Source of the DNA: Pseudomonas arcuscaelestis
Lineage (GTDB): Bacteria > Pseudomonadota > Gammaproteobacteria > Pseudomonadales > Pseudomonadaceae
Reading direction: 5' to 3'
DNA: 64,000 nucleotides
Assembly (NCBI RefSeq): GCF_016881005.1
Contig: NZ_JACOPV010000008.1
Location: forward strand, 62,001-126,000
The notes under the pieces were generated by a model. The model saw only the letters and a list, made by a program, of their open reading frames with translations. It had not been told where the DNA came from and ran no database searches. Within the stretch, counting starts at the first letter, position 1. Every line of letters begins with the position of its first letter. Made by a program: the position numbers and the translations under genes. Positions 24,040-32,600 of the stretch are shown piece after piece.

Positions 24040-24325
24040 TCAGTGCGGTGATTGGCCCTTGAGCTGCTCGACCAAATCACGTTCCGCTCGAGCAGCGTCC
24101 TCACGCGATCCGTACGTGTAGTCACCAGGTGCATTCAATTGGTCCCCGCGGCGGGGGTCGCAAACAATGCGCCACTTTCCGTCCGGATAGTTGTTGCTCA
24201 CACAGCCGACGCTGCCTGATGGGTGGCGGACGTTACTGACGTACCAGCCGCCCTGTCTCCACGGGGAAAAGCTGGGTTGCCAGGTATTGAGGTCAGTCGA
24301 GCGGGGGGGTACTAGGGTTGATCAT
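24040..24325 (-). pseudogene. Small gene frameshifted at a seven-base homopolymer
   Basis: Starting from ATG at 24325 (GGAG eight bases upstream, class I element behind it) the reading frame ends after ten codons. Removing one C from the seven-C tract of the coding strand (24303-24309 on the plus strand) opens a frame of 94 residues to a stop at 24040, with convincing coding content: DLNTWQPSFSPWRQGG, then KWRIVCDPRRGDQ, then a charged helix REDAARAERDLVEQLK. The intact promoter, ribosome site and downstream frame suggest either a phase-variable tract or a read error in a homopolymer. Confidence 0.75.
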
Positions 24326-24357
24326 GTGATGTCTCCATTCTGTCGAGTGATGGAGAC

Positions 24358-24386
24358 AGGATGGGAGAAGTCTGCCCGTGCCAGAA
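24358..24386 (-). promoter_or_regulatory. Class I promoter-like element
   Basis: TTCTGGCAC at 24378-24386 (complement), 14 bases, CATCCT, then GTCTCCATCACTC, leading to the frameshifted gene. Confidence 0.75.
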
Positions 24387-24448
24387 GCCGCCAGGCCATG
24401 GCAGCCTTGTGTACTTGGGCAGACTGCGATCTCACTCCTGTATTGGGC

Positions 24449-24775
24449 CTAAGCGTTGGTCAGCACGACAACGAAGTGATTCCCGTGGAACGGCCCGCTC
24501 CCAAGTGCGGTGCGTAGCTTCTCGACTATCAGTTCCCATCCCGGCATATCGCTGTCCGAGCCTTCGCCGGTCATTGAAGGGTCGACCCAAATGGCCACGT
24601 CAGCAATGTCACCCTCTTCGATCGGCCCTTGACGATGGTGCCAGGTCATAGCCTGGGAGTTATTGAGCCAGCGCTGAAAGGCAGGGTCGGCGAAGAGACC
24701 GGGCACCGACAATTTAATGCCGGTGATGGGGGTTACGCTGGCTGAAGATACCGCGGTGCTGATATCAGGATTCAT
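24449..24775 (-). CDS. Hypothetical protein, second gene of a pair
   Basis: A 108-residue soluble acidic protein, not recognised. ATG at 24775 is preceded by ACAGG. It follows the 24832 gene by 56 bases and is probably on its transcript. Confidence 0.7.
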   Translation of the reverse strand: MNPDISTAVSSASVTPITGIKLSVPGLFADPAFQRWLNNSQAMTWHHRQGPIEEGDIADVAIWVDPSMTGEGSDSDMPGWELIVEKLRTALGSGPFHGNHFVVVLTNA

Positions 24776-24831
24776 AAGGGTGCCTGTAAGGATTGAAGAA
24801 AGGGAGGGCGAAGCGCCCTCTAGGTTGTGGG

Positions 24832-25149
24832 TTACCAGTCGTAGGTAGGGAGACCGTCGACTGCGCCAGCGCCCTGATCCAGCTGGACCCATGTGCTATT
24901 CCACTGGGCGACACCATCAGAGCAAGGCAGGCCCTTGTTACTGATCCAGCTGGCGATGTCTCTGAGGCACTGTGGGACATCCTCACCCAGCTCGACCTTA
25001 TTACCGATGATCTTCAGGCAAATGAAGAACCCGTGCTGCCATGTAGCGCAAGGAAGCCAGGGGTTTTTGTCGCCTTCATCCGTTAGCCTGGCTGCGACCT
25101 CCTGCGACAAGTGACTGGTGCAGATGATAGGTAGGGAGATGATTTCCAA
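24832..25149 (-). CDS. Hypothetical protein, class I unit
   Basis: A 105-residue soluble protein with several Trp and five Cys, not recognised. The start is TTG at 25149 with GAGG seven bases upstream and the class I element directly behind; no ATG is available. Confidence 0.7.
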   Translation of the reverse strand: MEIISLPIICTSHLSQEVAARLTDEGDKNPWLPCATWQHGFFICLKIIGNKVELGEDVPQCLRDIASWISNKGLPCSDGVAQWNSTWVQLDQGAGAVDGLPTYDW

Positions 25150-25179
25150 GGTGATGCCTCATTGCTTGATTGATGAGCC

Positions 25180-25208
25180 ATATTCAAGCTATACCCCGCG
25201 TGTCAGAA
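25180..25208 (-). promoter_or_regulatory. Class I promoter-like element
   Basis: Box variant TTCTGACAC at 25200-25208 (complement), 14 bases, GAATAT, then GGCTCATCAATC. Confidence 0.75.
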
Positions 25209-25282
25209 CCCCCTAAGCGGTTGAGCCGCATTTTTCTTCGTAGCCCAGGGCAGGGAACAAAGGTGTGGTGGCGAGTACAAAA

Positions 25283-25312
25283 AAAGGGAGGCCCTGTAGG
25301 GCTTCCCTCTTT
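25283..25312 (-). terminator. Rho-independent terminator
   Basis: AAAGAGGGAAGCCCT on the minus strand pairs with AGGGCCTCCCTTT, followed by a run of seven T. It terminates the 25339 gene. Confidence 0.85.
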
Positions 25313-25338
25313 GACGGACAATAGAATTTAGATGCCTT

Positions 25339-26340
25339 TTAAGCGGCGGCGCGGGCCTGGTGCTTCTCCTCTGCTTCCTTGTACAGGCGATGAATTTCTG
25401 AGGCTGCAACCTTCATCAGTGCAGTCTGGCGCTTGTGGCTTGCGCGAACCACGAACTGGTGCAGGGCAAGCAAAGCTGCGTAGAGCCAGAATGTGGCTGG
25501 CCCCACAAAGTCACCTGACTTGAGCACAATCGGAACCGCAATCAGATAAGCCAAACCGCCAATGTAAGTCATGACGGCTTCGATTCGATGCGTACCTGGG
25601 GCAACGTTTCGCACGAAGAAACCTCCGTGACCGTTCCAGTTGAGCCAGCCCGCCCAAACCAGCGGGGACATTAGGGCGGCAATCGGGAAGATCGCCCAGC
25701 CGAATACAACCAGAATGCCAGCCCAAATAGCTGAGGAGAACACGCTGGTTGTATCGGGGGGAACCGAATATGTCATCCCGGTAGAGAAGTTGTGGTCGAT
25801 CAGAGAGCGGCCGCGCCAGCTGACAGTACCCAGAATGTGCCCGGGGCGTGCACGCAGTTCCCCATTGCCTGCATAGTGAACGTCACGGCCTGTATTCAAG
25901 TCGTGAAGCCAGGTGCTGTGGGATACCTGAACGTCATGGTAGGTATTGGCTTCAAGGTTGCCGAAGGCGTTCCGACCGATACTCACATCAGTGTAAACGG
26001 TGCTACGGGATCGGGTATCCAGGACGCGGCCTACCACGACATTCATGCCCTTGAGCATTTTCGAAGTTGCATCAGACGGCGCACTGGTGCGGCCAAACTT
26101 CTTCTTGCCCAGCAGGACTAAAACCCCGTAGGACAACCCGTACGCAACTGCTGCGATGATGGCGGTTGGGGGGAGTTTCTCGTGCACGAGAAAGAGAAAT
26201 GTGCCGAGCAGGCTGCCGCCTGCTTCGTAAGCAAGACCGAAGATGAACACCACTGCTGCACCGGCAAACCCCAGTGGCGATAGGCGCTTGAACGCCATGT
26301 AGGCGCAGAACACCGCTAACAGCATTAGGAAAATGGTCAC
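25339..26340 (-). CDS. Polytopic membrane protein with soluble insert
   Basis: A 333-residue protein. Three helices at the N-terminus (about 2-18, 24-48, 58-78), a strand-rich soluble domain of about 110 residues (90-200), three or four further helices (205-300), and a basic cytosolic tail (HRLYKEAEEKHQARAAA). Family not recognised; the layout resembles envelope proteins that display a beta domain. The GTG start at 26340 has AAGGAC upstream. No class element found; a strong terminator follows. Confidence 0.75.
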   Translation of the reverse strand: MTIFLMLLAVFCAYMAFKRLSPLGFAGAAVVFIFGLAYEAGGSLLGTFLFLVHEKLPPTAIIAAVAYGLSYGVLVLLGKKKFGRTSAPSDATSKMLKGMNVVVGRVLDTRSRSTVYTDVSIGRNAFGNLEANTYHDVQVSHSTWLHDLNTGRDVHYAGNGELRARPGHILGTVSWRGRSLIDHNFSTGMTYSVPPDTTSVFSSAIWAGILVVFGWAIFPIAALMSPLVWAGWLNWNGHGGFFVRNVAPGTHRIEAVMTYIGGLAYLIAVPIVLKSGDFVGPATFWLYAALLALHQFVVRASHKRQTALMKVAASEIHRLYKEAEEKHQARAAA

Positions 26341-26435
26341 TTGTTGTCCTTCAAATGGGTGGAGTAGCCACGCGTTAATTCATGCTGCGGAAAGCTCAGG
26401 TTGGGCCGGCCCCTGCGCCGCGGCAAAATGCCATC

Positions 26436-26449
26436 ACCGAGTATAATGA
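26436..26449 (+). promoter_or_regulatory. Isolated TATAAT in a small dyad
   Basis: GAGTATAATGACTC contains a perfect -10 on the plus strand and an inverted repeat GAGT/ACTC. Downstream, a good ribosome site (GGAGG) precedes a six-codon ORF (26508-26528). No -35 is obvious, so function is uncertain. Confidence 0.3.
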
Positions 26450-26524
26450 CTCGGGCAAGGATGTCAGCTCTCAGTCGCAGCTCCCGGTTCATTCCTGGAG
26501 GCCGGTTATGAACAGCCCATTTAC

Positions 26525-27139
26525 TTAGGCTTCCATCTGGGCCTGTTCAGCCGATTTGCCAGAGCCGGCTTCTCCCGAACTGCCACCATTCGTTGCGATG
26601 GAATGGTAAGCCAGCAGCATTTCGACCATCAGGGCGTGGCCACCCATGTTCGTGTACATGTCTGCCCACACCTTGATCTGTTCAGGAGGGTGGCGAACGA
26701 GGGCTTGCGCACCATCCGAGGGGAATAACCCGGTAGTGGTTAGCAACTGCTCGGTGGCAAGATCCAGCCTACGCAGCACTGGCCCGTCAAGCGGGTGCTC
26801 AAATGGAACGGGTCCTGGGGAGAGGTTTGCTACACGATGTCGGGCGTCAGACAGCAATTCGATGAAGCTGGTAAGCAATGCCCGGGATTCGACAGTCCCC
26901 TCGTAGAGCCCCGCATGGTAGGCAGCGGACGCCTCAAACGTTCGGGCATACTCCAATTCTGATCGCAGGCGCTGGACCTCGCCTGCAACAACGCCGGCTT
27001 CTTGTGGGAGACGTGGCTGGTTCCAGCCATGCTCAAAGAACGCATGGGCGGTGCTGCCGGCCGGGTACGGGTTTTCCTTCGGAGACCCGGCAGCTCTGGC
27101 GCTCTGAGCCTGGCTGATGATTTCGTCGTAGTGCTGCAT
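26525..27139 (-). CDS. Hypothetical protein with Rmf-like N-terminal motif
   Basis: A 204-residue protein. Residues 18-38 (ENPYPAGSTAHAFFEHGWNQ) match the NPYP-x-GS-x6-W/F-x2-G motif found in Rmf-like and several phage or plasmid small proteins. The remainder is helical with no recognised domain. AAGGAAG precedes the ATG at 27139. No class element found upstream. Confidence 0.72.
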   Translation of the reverse strand: MQHYDEIISQAQSARAAGSPKENPYPAGSTAHAFFEHGWNQPRLPQEAGVVAGEVQRLRSELEYARTFEASAAYHAGLYEGTVESRALLTSFIELLSDARHRVANLSPGPVPFEHPLDGPVLRRLDLATEQLLTTTGLFPSDGAQALVRHPPEQIKVWADMYTNMGGHALMVEMLLAYHSIATNGGSSGEAGSGKSAEQAQMEA

Positions 27140-27222
27140 TGAGCTTCCTTGATCTTGCGTGATGCGGCTGTGAGGAAGGTAGCCCCTCAGCACCAATGGT
27201 AAGGGGCAGTGATAGGGAGTAA

Positions 27223-27576
27223 TTACGGAATGTCGCCGATGAAGCAATAGGCGAGCAGCTTGCCATCAGCTTCGTAGAGCCTGAGGGTTGCGGTTTCAAC
27301 TTGGTCCATATCGGGGAGGGCAGTACCGGTTTCATCGGTGATGAGCATGTAGCGGCCATCCGGTTGGTCGAGGCGCAGTGCGTGAATGACACCAATCCGT
27401 GCTTCATAGAAGCCGTAGTAGCTTGGCTCAACCTCGACCACGGTGCTCTCGTCCACGAAGGGGTTGGTGATCGCCATGTCCTTGTACTCAAACCACAGAA
27501 CGTCTGGATCATACTCACACACCACATGACTACCAGAAGGGGTGCGGGTGAACATTTGACCGAAGGTATCTGACAT
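27223..27576 (-). CDS. Hypothetical acidic protein with YMLIT domain
   Basis: A 117-residue acidic, strand-rich soluble protein. The C-terminal half (RYMLITDETGTALPD-x-D-x2-E ... LRLYEADGK) matches most of the 48969 protein, defining a small paralogous domain of about 50 residues. AAGGAA precedes the ATG. Single-gene class I unit. Confidence 0.75.
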   Translation of the reverse strand: MSDTFGQMFTRTPSGSHVVCEYDPDVLWFEYKDMAITNPFVDESTVVEVEPSYYGFYEARIGVIHALRLDQPDGRYMLITDETGTALPDMDQVETATLRLYEADGKLLAYCFIGDIP

Positions 27577-27630
27577 AGCTGAGGTTCCTTACTGATGGGT
27601 GATTCGGCGATTATGTCCGCGATAGGGTCC

Positions 27631-27659
27631 ATCTTAGGACTCGACTTCGTGTGCCAGAA
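27631..27659 (-). promoter_or_regulatory. Class I promoter-like element
   Basis: TTCTGGCAC at 27651-27659 (complement), 14 bases, TAAGAT, then GGACCCTATCG. Confidence 0.75.
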
Positions 27660-27772
27660 CCACCTAAATGCCAAATAGTGCTTTGAGTGGGCGGAGAGTA
27701 AGTCCTCGATATACTGGTGTCTGTCGCCGAGCAAAAAGCTTCGGTTCTCCGCGCAACGCAACGAGTATTCAA

Positions 27773-28456
27773 ATGCCCATCACGCTTTTCAATGAGACAT
27801 CCCCGCCGGCCACCGTCTCGAATCAGGTGTGCCAAATGGTTGCGACCTATCTAACCGACCTGAGCATGCTTGCGGTCCCTGCCAGCAACCTTCTTTTCGA
27901 GGTTTATGAATGGGCACTCCCTTGTGAGGTATATGTCTATCTCCAGTGGATAGGGCAGCCTGAGAACCCCCCAGTGGAGTTGCTGGTGGCGTTTGATGAT
28001 GAGGAACCGTTCGAGGTAGTGGGATTTCTGATGTATCTGCCTATGCCTACACACCCGGAAGCGTGTGGAATCACCTATATGGCGGTCCGGAAATCCCATC
28101 GTGGTCGCGGGATTGGTAAGGCGATGATTGAACAGGCGCTATCCCGCTATCCCCATGCTGAGCTGACGTGCCCTGTGAGCAAAGTCGGCTTCTATGAGCG
28201 TTTGGGTTTCCAAGTCCTGCGAGCACGCAACACCCAGGTAGTTATGAATACCCGCGAATTCAGTTCGGAGGGGATGATGGGCGTTGTCGACGCAGCTCAG
28301 ATCTATCAGTCGGCAGAAGTACGCAATATTCAGAACCAGCAGCTACAACGCTGGGGGCGTAAAGAAATGGTCAATGCTGAAAAGCAACTTCAGCGGCACA
28401 TCAGTCAGCTGGAGCGCCAGGCTGCAGCGTTTGTGAAAGAGCGCCTTGGACTCTGA
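27773..28456 (+). CDS. GNAT N-acetyltransferase with C-terminal coiled coil
   Basis: A 227-residue protein. The GNAT acetyl-CoA site is clear: a strand (TYMAV) followed by SHRGRGIGKAM at residues 108-118, then FYERLGF at 140-146, the typical motif B. The substrate cannot be told. Residues 175-225 form a charged helix likely to be a coiled coil. The ATG at 27773 has only a weak ribosome site; TATACT about 65 bases upstream may be a -10. Confidence 0.85.
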   Translation: MPITLFNETSPPATVSNQVCQMVATYLTDLSMLAVPASNLLFEVYEWALPCEVYVYLQWIGQPENPPVELLVAFDDEEPFEVVGFLMYLPMPTHPEACGITYMAVRKSHRGRGIGKAMIEQALSRYPHAELTCPVSKVGFYERLGFQVLRARNTQVVMNTREFSSEGMMGVVDAAQIYQSAEVRNIQNQQLQRWGRKEMVNAEKQLQRHISQLERQAAAFVKERLGL

Positions 28457-28468
28457 ACAAGTTTGCGG

Positions 28469-28488
28469 GGCGGCCGGGCAGGGCCGCC
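28469..28488. terminator. Hairpin between convergent genes
   Basis: GGCGGCC pairs with GGCCGCC between the ends of the plus-strand GNAT gene and the minus-strand 28499 gene. No long T run. Confidence 0.45.
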
Positions 28489-28498
28489 TTGAGTAAAG

Positions 28499-28834
28499 TC
28501 ACTCAACCAGCACTAATCCCAGCGCGGACACCCGTTGCCTGGCTTCCTCGGGCGTGCCACAACAGTCGATCCAGAATTCGCGATCTTTGAGGACCGAGAT
28601 TGCGTATGGCGGAACATCGCCTGATGCCTCGTTCTGCCGACCGATCGTCACTTGAACCCCTTCACGGAGGTAGTCAGCCATCGGGGCTCGGGATTCAGGG
28701 AAAACACGCATAACGTGCTCTTTCTGCACCTCGCTGAGGCCGTCGAGGTTTGGCACGGGTGACGCTACTTGCTTGTGTTTCACGGTTCGGGACCCCGATG
28801 GTAGGTGTTTGAATGATTCTACTGCGGTCATCAT
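28499..28834 (-). CDS. Hypothetical protein
   Basis: A 111-residue soluble protein with a strand-helix pattern, not recognised. Ribosome site is poor for both ATGs at 28834 and 28831. A variant class I element lies upstream and would give a leader of about 25 bases. Confidence 0.65.
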   Translation of the reverse strand: MMTAVESFKHLPSGSRTVKHKQVASPVPNLDGLSEVQKEHVMRVFPESRAPMADYLREGVQVTIGRQNEASGDVPPYAISVLKDREFWIDCCGTPEEARQRVSALGLVLVE

Positions 28835-28862
28835 GCCGGCGTGTCTTGTTTGGTGCAGGTAT

Positions 28863-28891
28863 ACCTTGCGTCAAATATGGCAGTGCCACAA
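28863..28891 (-). promoter_or_regulatory. Class I promoter-like element (variant box)
   Basis: TTGTGGCAC at 28883-28891 (complement), 14 bases, CAAGGT. Weaker than most copies but correctly placed before the 28834 start. Confidence 0.5.
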
Positions 28892-29019
28892 TCACCGGCG
28901 TGTCTGTGGCCGTTGCCAGCCCGAGCAGTGTGAGATCGCATTCCAGGACTGAACTGTACGAAGCCGACCGTTGGGAACCAAATACTAATCGGCAGCAGAT
29001 GGATTTTTCCGGTAGGGGC

Positions 29020-29048
29020 TGTTGGCACGCGCTGTTGTGCAGAAAAAT
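29020..29048 (+). promoter_or_regulatory. Class I promoter-like element, plus strand
   Basis: Box variant TGTTGGCAC at 29020-29028, 14 bases, AAAAAT, then CTACTCATTGAAAC. Confidence 0.7.
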
Positions 29049-29102
29049 CTACTCATTGAAACGCCGCCTGCCCTGGGCGAGCGAATACCTCTGAGGGATC
29101 GT

Positions 29103-29426
29103 ATGGCAGCTACACGCAAGATGACCAAGGCTCAAAAGTTCGTGGCCGACATGATTAAACACCGCGGGCTGGAGTTTGTTCAGTTAAAAATGCAGGTCGA
29201 GGTCGACGGTGATATGGGTACCATTGTCGGTATGAATGACAGCTGCAACCTGAACGTTCGTTTCACGAACCAGCTAAAGCTGGGCAGCCACGTCCACAAC
29301 TGCCATCCTACGTGGCGGGTCAAGTACTTCGATGCCGAGGGTACCTGCATCGCCCACTTCGACGGGGACAAGTGCGTTTTCCGCCCCGGCCAACCTGCAG
29401 CAGGAGGCGCTTCGCATGCGGCGTGA
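29103..29426 (+). CDS. Hypothetical protein, class I unit
   Basis: A 107-residue basic protein; a helical start, then a strand-rich core with a GTIVGMN turn and HNCHPTW-x2-KYFD, a pattern I associate with small plasmid and phage proteins that bind a partner through a beta barrel, but without a named family. GAGGG precedes the ATG. It overlaps the next gene by 11 bases. Confidence 0.75.
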   Translation: MAATRKMTKAQKFVADMIKHRGLEFVQLKMQVEVDGDMGTIVGMNDSCNLNVRFTNQLKLGSHVHNCHPTWRVKYFDAEGTCIAHFDGDKCVFRPGQPAAGGASHAA

Positions 29427-29676
29427 AACCATTATCAAGACTACTCAAACCGACCCGGATCACGAGACCATCGGTTTCACTTTCAAAGGCTGGGATGACC
29501 ACGAGTATTTCTGCGATTCCTGGGAATCGAATCTGGGGTTCTGGATGACCCGGGTCGACGCTCCACCCGAGCGTAGGGCTGATGCTCACTCTGAGTTTCG
29601 TCGGAACGTCTCAGAGCGGGCGATCGGACGCACCTTTCACCAGGTGCAAAAGATCCCCCGCCGAACAGCCCTGTGA
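29416..29676 (+). CDS. Hypothetical protein, overlapping second gene
   Basis: An 86-residue soluble protein with a strand-rich N-terminus and a basic C-terminus, not recognised. AGGAGG precedes the ATG, which lies within the last codons of the 29103 gene; the two are translationally coupled. Confidence 0.75.
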   Translation: MRRETIIKTTQTDPDHETIGFTFKGWDDHEYFCDSWESNLGFWMTRVDAPPERRADAHSEFRRNVSERAIGRTFHQVQKIPRRTAL

Positions 29677-29689
29677 GGGTTTAACGCAC

Positions 29690-31003
29690 TCAGGTTCTGG
29701 TGGTCGCGACAAGAATGGGCTTTGTTCCGTTTCGCCCCTTGAAGACCATAGTCACATCGACCACCGTATCCATGCCTTCAAAGAATTCATCAGCGTTAAT
29801 CCCCTCAAGCCGCCTCTGTAGGGGGGTTGTGCTGGTGATGTTGCGGCTCAGTAGGCTTTCAAATGCAGCAACGTTGCTATCAATCCAGCTTTTGAGATCG
29901 ACCCTGAGTTGGTCGATCGACTTGAGCTTTTTGCCCGTTGGCTTGCGCTTGGGTCCATACGTTCCAAGAACGCTGATTTCATCGATCGAGTAGAGAATCG
30001 AGACCAGGCACAGCTCTGTTCCGTTTCCATTTTTCAGGATTGCGACTAGGGTCGTGTCCGAGGGGGCCCGGGCAAGATCCTTGGGGGTGGCGGAAAGTGT
30101 CACGTCCACGCGGTCGAACGGTTTAGGTAATATCCCCCCAATCGTCATTCGTTGCGCGAACTTAGTGATCTGCTGACTCGCAAGCCGCGCCCAACCCACC
30201 TTCTGCTGGTCGAGCACGCAGAGGCAGCGGCTGGACTTCTGCATCCTGGGTAGGTCGCTGCCGTTCTTCCTCGTCCATTGAAGTAGATCGGCCTTGGCGT
30301 CGAACTTAAGCCGAGCCGACCCCTCCGAAGGTTTGACGGTCCCGGTGTACTTTGTGCCAGATGGAACGCCTGAGCGGACCGCAGCTCCGATCGCTGCCAA
30401 ATTCTTAGCCTTCCGTAATGCTCTTTCCCGCTCTTGGTGTTCCCTTGCGGCCTGGACCCGGCCGGCCTGGTAGACGTCAGCCGCCCCCTGGATCTTGGAT
30501 AAAGCCTCGTTGAAATCCTCATAGGCCTTCTGGGCGGCTTCGACATCCTTCTCCATTCTCAAGAACCTGGGCCAGTCGATCAGTTCAAGGTCAGGGTCAT
30601 CAATCCAATCGTTGACCACGCTTCGAACCCGCTCACAGGTATTGACCTGGCTGTCATCGAAGCAAACGCTGAGTTCCTTGTTTTCGGCGGAGCCCCTGAA
30701 GGTGAGGTTCTGGCTCCCGAGTGTGACGAAATCGGCTTCGTCCATGATTACCTTAGCGTGGAGATCCTTTACCTCGTAGATCTTGCATTTGGCGTCCAAC
30801 AAGAGCTTGAAAGCGGCGAGGGTAGACGCAAGGCATACAAAGTCTCGGACCTCGAATCGTGTGTAGAACGTGGCCTGTTTCTTCGCCAAAAGTTCAAGGG
30901 TGCTGTTCGTCGTGATGTAGGGTGATAGCACAGTCAGGGGCGTTGATGCCTCTCGAATCTGCTTTTGCCATCGTGGACCCATCTTGGTTCTGATGCGGAT
31001 CAT
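29690..31003 (-). CDS. PLD-superfamily protein with one HKD motif
   Basis: A 437-residue protein. Residues 20-120 form a phospholipase-D-like domain with the HxK motif LHAKVIM (His82, Lys84) and GSQNLT (96-101) followed by Glu residues. A single motif means the active site would form in a dimer, as in Nuc-type nucleases. The remaining 300 residues contain a helical linker and a strand-rich C-terminal domain not recognised. PLD-family nucleases of this layout are common in defence islands; a role in DNA cleavage is inference. No class element. Confidence 0.82.
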   Translation of the reverse strand: MIRIRTKMGPRWQKQIREASTPLTVLSPYITTNSTLELLAKKQATFYTRFEVRDFVCLASTLAAFKLLLDAKCKIYEVKDLHAKVIMDEADFVTLGSQNLTFRGSAENKELSVCFDDSQVNTCERVRSVVNDWIDDPDLELIDWPRFLRMEKDVEAAQKAYEDFNEALSKIQGAADVYQAGRVQAAREHQERERALRKAKNLAAIGAAVRSGVPSGTKYTGTVKPSEGSARLKFDAKADLLQWTRKNGSDLPRMQKSSRCLCVLDQQKVGWARLASQQITKFAQRMTIGGILPKPFDRVDVTLSATPKDLARAPSDTTLVAILKNGNGTELCLVSILYSIDEISVLGTYGPKRKPTGKKLKSIDQLRVDLKSWIDSNVAAFESLLSRNITSTTPLQRRLEGINADEFFEGMDTVVDVTMVFKGRNGTKPILVATTRT

Positions 31004-31143
31004 TCAACCGTCCCTGGACTTCTGGGGGCGCGGAGCGCGCGATAAGTTGGCGAACAGCCAGTATACCGGCGGCGCGGCTGGTGGTGGGGGCGGCGCACAA
31101 GCCATACAATCACGCACCGTACCCTCAGCTTGGAAATGATGAG

Positions 31144-31572
31144 ATGGAAGTACACCACCTTGCGCCCGCTGAACTTGCCAGCCTGGCCGCCAGTACCCGC
31201 GCAATCTTTGAACGGGTGCTTGCTCAATCGCAGTGGCACCAGCGCACGCTGGGTACCTGCTTGTACGCCGCGGTGCTTTGTAGTGTGGTGATCAATCGGT
31301 TCACCAATCTCCAAGCAATCGTCCGTGGCGGCGATGGAGAGGCTGACGGAGGGTTGTTCATTGACTGGGTTGGACATGGCCACTACTGGGTGGAGGCCAG
31401 GGAGGGTGATCAAGCGTTCATTGTAGACATCACCGCGGACCAGTTCGGGTTACCGCCGGTGATCGTGGCTCCAACCGATGATCTGCCTGCTCGTTACATT
31501 CCTGGGGACCAGGCGACTGTCGACGAGCACGCCGCCGAGTTGCGGCATGAGATCGAGTCTGAGCAAGGGTAA
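31144..31572 (+). CDS. Small papain/transglutaminase-like protein
   Basis: A 142-residue soluble protein. The order Cys39 (GTCLYAA), His80 (GHGHYWVE) and Asp95 (VDITADQFG) is that of a papain-like or transglutaminase-like catalytic triad, and the D-I-T-A-D-Q-F-G block is typical of such folds. It is shorter than most members. Substrate unknown: protease, deamidase or acyltransferase are all possible. GGAA precedes the ATG at 31144. Confidence 0.75.
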   Translation: MEVHHLAPAELASLAASTRAIFERVLAQSQWHQRTLGTCLYAAVLCSVVINRFTNLQAIVRGGDGEADGGLFIDWVGHGHYWVEAREGDQAFIVDITADQFGLPPVIVAPTDDLPARYIPGDQATVDEHAAELRHEIESEQG

Positions 31573-31601
31573 CTTTGAGCGGATGTTGCTCGGTCCGGGG
31601 G

Positions 31602-31630
31602 TGTTGGCACGCCCAGACAGCCGTTATGCT
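31602..31630 (+). promoter_or_regulatory. Class I promoter-like element, plus strand
   Basis: Box variant TGTTGGCAC at 31602-31610, 14 bases, TATGCT, then GGCTCCACATAAC, upstream of 31668. Confidence 0.75.
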
Positions 31631-31667
31631 GGCTCCACATAACGCATAGGCCCAGGAGGGGCAGACC

Positions 31668-32180
31668 ATGAAAAAAGCTGATATCGCTGTAGGCCGCTTC
31701 TACACCGATGGTAAAGGCGGTCTCCGGGAAGTTCTTGCGGAAGGCCCGCAGTACAAACTGTACCAAGGTGTCGCCGACGAAGACTGTCTGCGCTATAAGT
31801 CCTACGTGTCCGCTGGCGGGCTAGAGGCCGGTTCCGAGAATAACTCTACGCGGGTTTCATTCGCATCATGGGCGAAGGTGGAGATTCCAGCAGAGCGAGT
31901 TGAACAGTGGCTGGTAGACCGCCAGGCTGTTAGCGTCGCCAAAAAACTCACTGCACCCCAACGTGCGTTCCTGAGCGCCTTTGATCATGACCTCAATCTG
32001 ACCAGCCATATCAGCTGCAGCCGGGAAGAGCTACGCGCGGCTAAAGCCTGTCGGGATAAAGGCCTGGTCGCCGAAATGCCTGATACCCTGCAAAAAGGCA
32101 TCGATGATTTCGAGCTCACATTCACGATGCTTGGAATTGCTGTGCTGAAGCGGGTGCATGAGACCTCTGAGGCCAGCTAA
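31668..32180 (+). CDS. Two-domain hypothetical protein, class I unit
   Basis: A 170-residue protein. Residues 1-75 are a strand-rich module (GRFYTDGKGGLREVL ... FASWAKVEI) of a type common in Pseudomonas phages and plasmids. Residues 88-165 are helical with a likely winged-helix arrangement (LTSHISCSREELRAAKACRDKGLV in part), suggesting a DNA-binding or regulatory role. AGGAGGGG lies upstream of the ATG. Confidence 0.75.
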   Translation: MKKADIAVGRFYTDGKGGLREVLAEGPQYKLYQGVADEDCLRYKSYVSAGGLEAGSENNSTRVSFASWAKVEIPAERVEQWLVDRQAVSVAKKLTAPQRAFLSAFDHDLNLTSHISCSREELRAAKACRDKGLVAEMPDTLQKGIDDFELTFTMLGIAVLKRVHETSEAS

Positions 32181-32350
32181 AAGCACCTGCTACGTCAGTG
32201 TTCTAGGAAATAATCCGGCTTATGGATTGCTCGCGTGATCTTGAGCGTTGTTCGCGATTCCGATTATCTCGCCCCACACATGCCCTAGGCGTTGGGGCTT
32301 AGCAATTAGATGCGGCGCGATCTTAGCGTCGGGAAAAGAGGATTAAAAAA

Positions 32351-32527
32351 ATGTATTGGATTTTGATTCTGACACTCTCTGGTTCAGCACCTGGCGGCTC
32401 GGCGATCACCCATATAAAAGGGTTCAAGAAGGAACGATGCGAAGCTGCGGCTTCAGCCTGGCTTGAAAAGGCTGTTCGCGAAAATAGTCCAGTTTACGCA
32501 TCAGCTGTCTGTGTCCGAGAGTCGTAG
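32351..32527 (+). CDS. Small protein of 58 residues
   Basis: An unlisted short gene: MYWILILTLSGSAPGG start, a basic middle and a helical C-terminus (CEAAASAWLEKAVREN). GAGG lies ten bases before the ATG. The first eight residues are hydrophobic but too short for a signal peptide; two cysteines are present. Not recognised. It fills part of the 525-base gap between 32180 and 32706. Confidence 0.65.
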   Translation: MYWILILTLSGSAPGGSAITHIKGFKKERCEAAASAWLEKAVRENSPVYASAVCVRES

Positions 32528-32600
32528 GGGAGCAAAGTGCAGGTTGCTGGGTTATTGGCTCGGCCGGCCCAGCAGCACCCTTTATGGTGTTTGATTCATA

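Noticed and set aside
23928..24134. 68-codon minus-strand ORF in 23.9-24.1 kb
   Set aside because: Half of it lies antiframe to the convincing frameshifted gene at 24040-24325, and no start with a ribosome site exists for the remainder.
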